Source: Microcaldota archaeon
GTDB lineage: Archaea > Micrarchaeota > Micrarchaeia > Norongarragalinales > UBA10210
DNA: 5,231 nt
Assembly: GCA_013331595.1 (NCBI GenBank)
Contig: DUGE01000066.1
Coordinates: 1 to 5,231, forward strand
Direction of reading: 5' to 3'
The first letter of the stretch is position 1; each line of letters starts with the position of its first letter. The notes under the pieces are model-generated. The model had not been told where the DNA came from, searched no databases, and saw nothing but the letters and a program-made list of their open reading frames with translations. Position numbers and translations under genes: made by a program. Shown one piece after another: positions 4,117-5,231 of this stretch.

Positions 4117-5231
4117 TCAAATGGACAGTCTCTTCTTCGAAACGAACTGCTGGGTTAGCCTGCAAACGTCGGCCGTGTTCCTTATGCCGCCCGCCGCAAG
4201 CTTCTGGAGAATGGCCTTCCGCTCCGCCAATTCCGCCTTGATGCCCTCATTGGTAAGCCCGGTAAAGCGCTTGAGGTTGCCGAAGAAATTCGACTCTATG
4301 CCCGTGCGCTCAAGCTTGTCCTTAATCGGGTTCCACACGTGCGTAACCTGAACTTCCGGCTTTTCAACGCCGCCAGTCGTCACCACCTCGGCTATCTCGG
4401 TAATCCTGCGGATTGTCCCAAGCCTGCGGTCGTGAATGCGGTTTTGCATTACTATTATGTTGAGTGACGAAAGCATGACAATCGGAACGTTTATGGGGGG
4501 CGAAGCCAAGCGCACAAGAGTCTCCTGCCCGCTGTTCGCATGCACCGTTCCCATGACGCCCCTATGCCCGGTATTCATGGCTGCAAACATCGTGTAACCC
4601 TCTTCACCGCGGATTTCCCCGACTATAATCCGGTCCGGCCTCATGCGAATGCTGTTCTTCACCAAATCGTTCATCGATATCTCGCCACTGCCCTCAAGCG
4701 AAGGCGGCCTCACCTCGAGCCTAATCCAATGCTCCAAGGGAAGCGAAAGTTCCGCCACATCTTCAATCGTAATGGTGCGCTCGAGATTAGGCACGAAAGA
4801 ACACAAGACGTTCAAAGTGGTCGTCTTTCCGCTGGCAGTACCGCCCGCAACAAGCACATTTGCAGGAAATGCACCCAACCCGTCGGTTGCAACCCAAAGC
4901 AATGCAGCCGTGTCAAAGTCAAGGGTGCCGAAATTAATGAGGTCAATCACGCTGAACGGGTCTGCGCGGAACTTGCGCAAAGTCACCGTCGAACCGTCAA
5001 TGCTTGCCGGAGGAATGGTGGCATTGACACGCGTTCCGTCCGCAAGCCTCGCGTCAAGCAAAGGCACTTGGGAGTCAATGCGCCTGCCAATGGTGCGCGC
5101 TATCCGCTCAATGAGGTTGCGGATGTCCTCGTCCTCGTAAAAAACTATGTTGGTCTTAAGCATTTCGTACTTGCGGTGGAAAACGTAGACCGGCTTGCCG
5201 GGACCGATTATCATTATTTCCTCCAGGCGAT
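4117..5231 (-). CDS. Archaeal type II/IV secretion (pilus) ATPase, TadA/FlaI/GspE family, 5'-partial
   Basis: Hexameric cytoplasmic ATPase that drives pilin extraction and filament assembly. The frame stays open to the window edge, and the residues before the first Met (RLEEIM) match the conserved 'LEEIM..GP..PVYV.HR' block of archaeal secretion ATPases, so the gene starts upstream. Counting from the Met codon at 5214: residues 1-82 are the end of the N-terminal domain, with VYVFHRKYEMLKTNI and GSTVTLRKF. Walker A is GGTASGKT at 124-131, the Asp box ITIEDVAEL at 148-156, Walker B RPDRIIVGEIRGEE at 192-205, and the His box TGHRGVMGTVHANS at 215-228. All catalytic elements are intact. The C-terminal part from about 260 carries the usual basic segment (RIHDRRLGTIRRITEI) and a variable helical tail. 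Secretion ATPases in archaea are usually about 500 residues or more, so roughly 100-200 residues probably lie outside. The gene is followed by a terminator and then the TadC-type gene. It could serve a pilus, an archaellum-like filament or a pseudopilin system; archaellum-specific genes are not visible here. Confidence 0.93.
   Translation of the reverse strand, partial: RLEEIMIIGPGKPVYVFHRKYEMLKTNIVFYEDEDIRNLIERIARTIGRRIDSQVPLLDARLADGTRVNATIPPASIDGSTVTLRKFRADPFSVIDLINFGTLDFDTAALLWVATDGLGAFPANVLVAGGTASGKTTTLNVLCSFVPNLERTITIEDVAELSLPLEHWIRLEVRPPSLEGSGEISMNDLVKNSIRMRPDRIIVGEIRGEEGYTMFAAMNTGHRGVMGTVHANSGQETLVRLASPPINVPIVMLSSLNIIVMQNRIHDRRLGTIRRITEIAEVVTTGGVEKPEVQVTHVWNPIKDKLERTGIESNFFGNLKRFTGLTNEGIKAELAERKAILQKLAAGGIRNTADVCRLTQQFVSKKRLSI

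Noticed and set aside
4643..5140. A 165-codon plus-strand open frame opposite the ATPase gene
   Set aside because: It lies wholly antisense to intact Walker A, Walker B and His-box coding sequence, and its Ser/Arg-rich product has no recognisable features.
5212..5226. An ATG at 5214 preceded on the minus strand by GGAGG, looking like a perfect start for the ATPase
   Set aside because: The bases GGAGG fall in the codons for the conserved LEEIM block of archaeal secretion ATPases, the frame stays open to the window edge, and the protein would be too short and lack most of its N-terminal domain. The gene is 5'-partial.

Overview
The window looks archaeal. The evidence is TATA-box promoters placed about 24-27 bases before start codons that lack a Shine-Dalgarno site, T-rich terminators, a TrmB-family regulator, and small pilins with the archaeal class III signal peptide (basic residue, Gly, then Gln-Thr-Thr-x-Glu-Tyr). 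Compact overlapping genes, very short pilins and the ATPase/TadC/TadC/pilin order would fit a DPANN-type archaeon (Diapherotrites or Micrarchaeota style), but sequence reading alone does not prove the lineage.

Left part (1-1738, plus strand): the 3' end of an unrecognised basic protein is cut by the window edge (2-241). A short intergenic region follows with two C homopolymers, a TATA box embedded in a 9-bp inverted repeat, and a small leader hairpin. Next comes a TrmB-family transcriptional regulator (409-1164). Last is a 179-residue unrecognised protein (1199-1738) expressed from its own leaderless-type promoter.

Right part (5231-1743, minus strand): an archaeal type IV pilus-like (Tad/archaellum-type) assembly cluster. 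In transcription order it holds a secretion ATPase (TadA/GspE/FlaI superfamily, start outside the window), two TadC/FlaJ-type polytopic membrane proteins, and two tiny class III prepilins of 39 and 57 residues. The ATPase is followed by a T-rich terminator and a new TATA box, so the membrane proteins and pilins appear to form a separate transcription unit. That unit is tightly packed, with 7-, 7- and 4-base overlaps. The expected process is as follows: a prepilin peptidase, not in this window, removes the short leaders after Gly. The ATPase powers extraction of pilins from the membrane through the TadC-type platform. The pilins then assemble by their hydrophobic N-terminal helices.

The two parts converge at 1738/1743 with only four bases between stop codons. 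No tRNA, rRNA, CRISPR array, insertion sequence or origin was seen. The secretion machinery is a known family; the most unusual elements are the very short pilins, the internal promoter structure and the orphan protein at 1199-1738.
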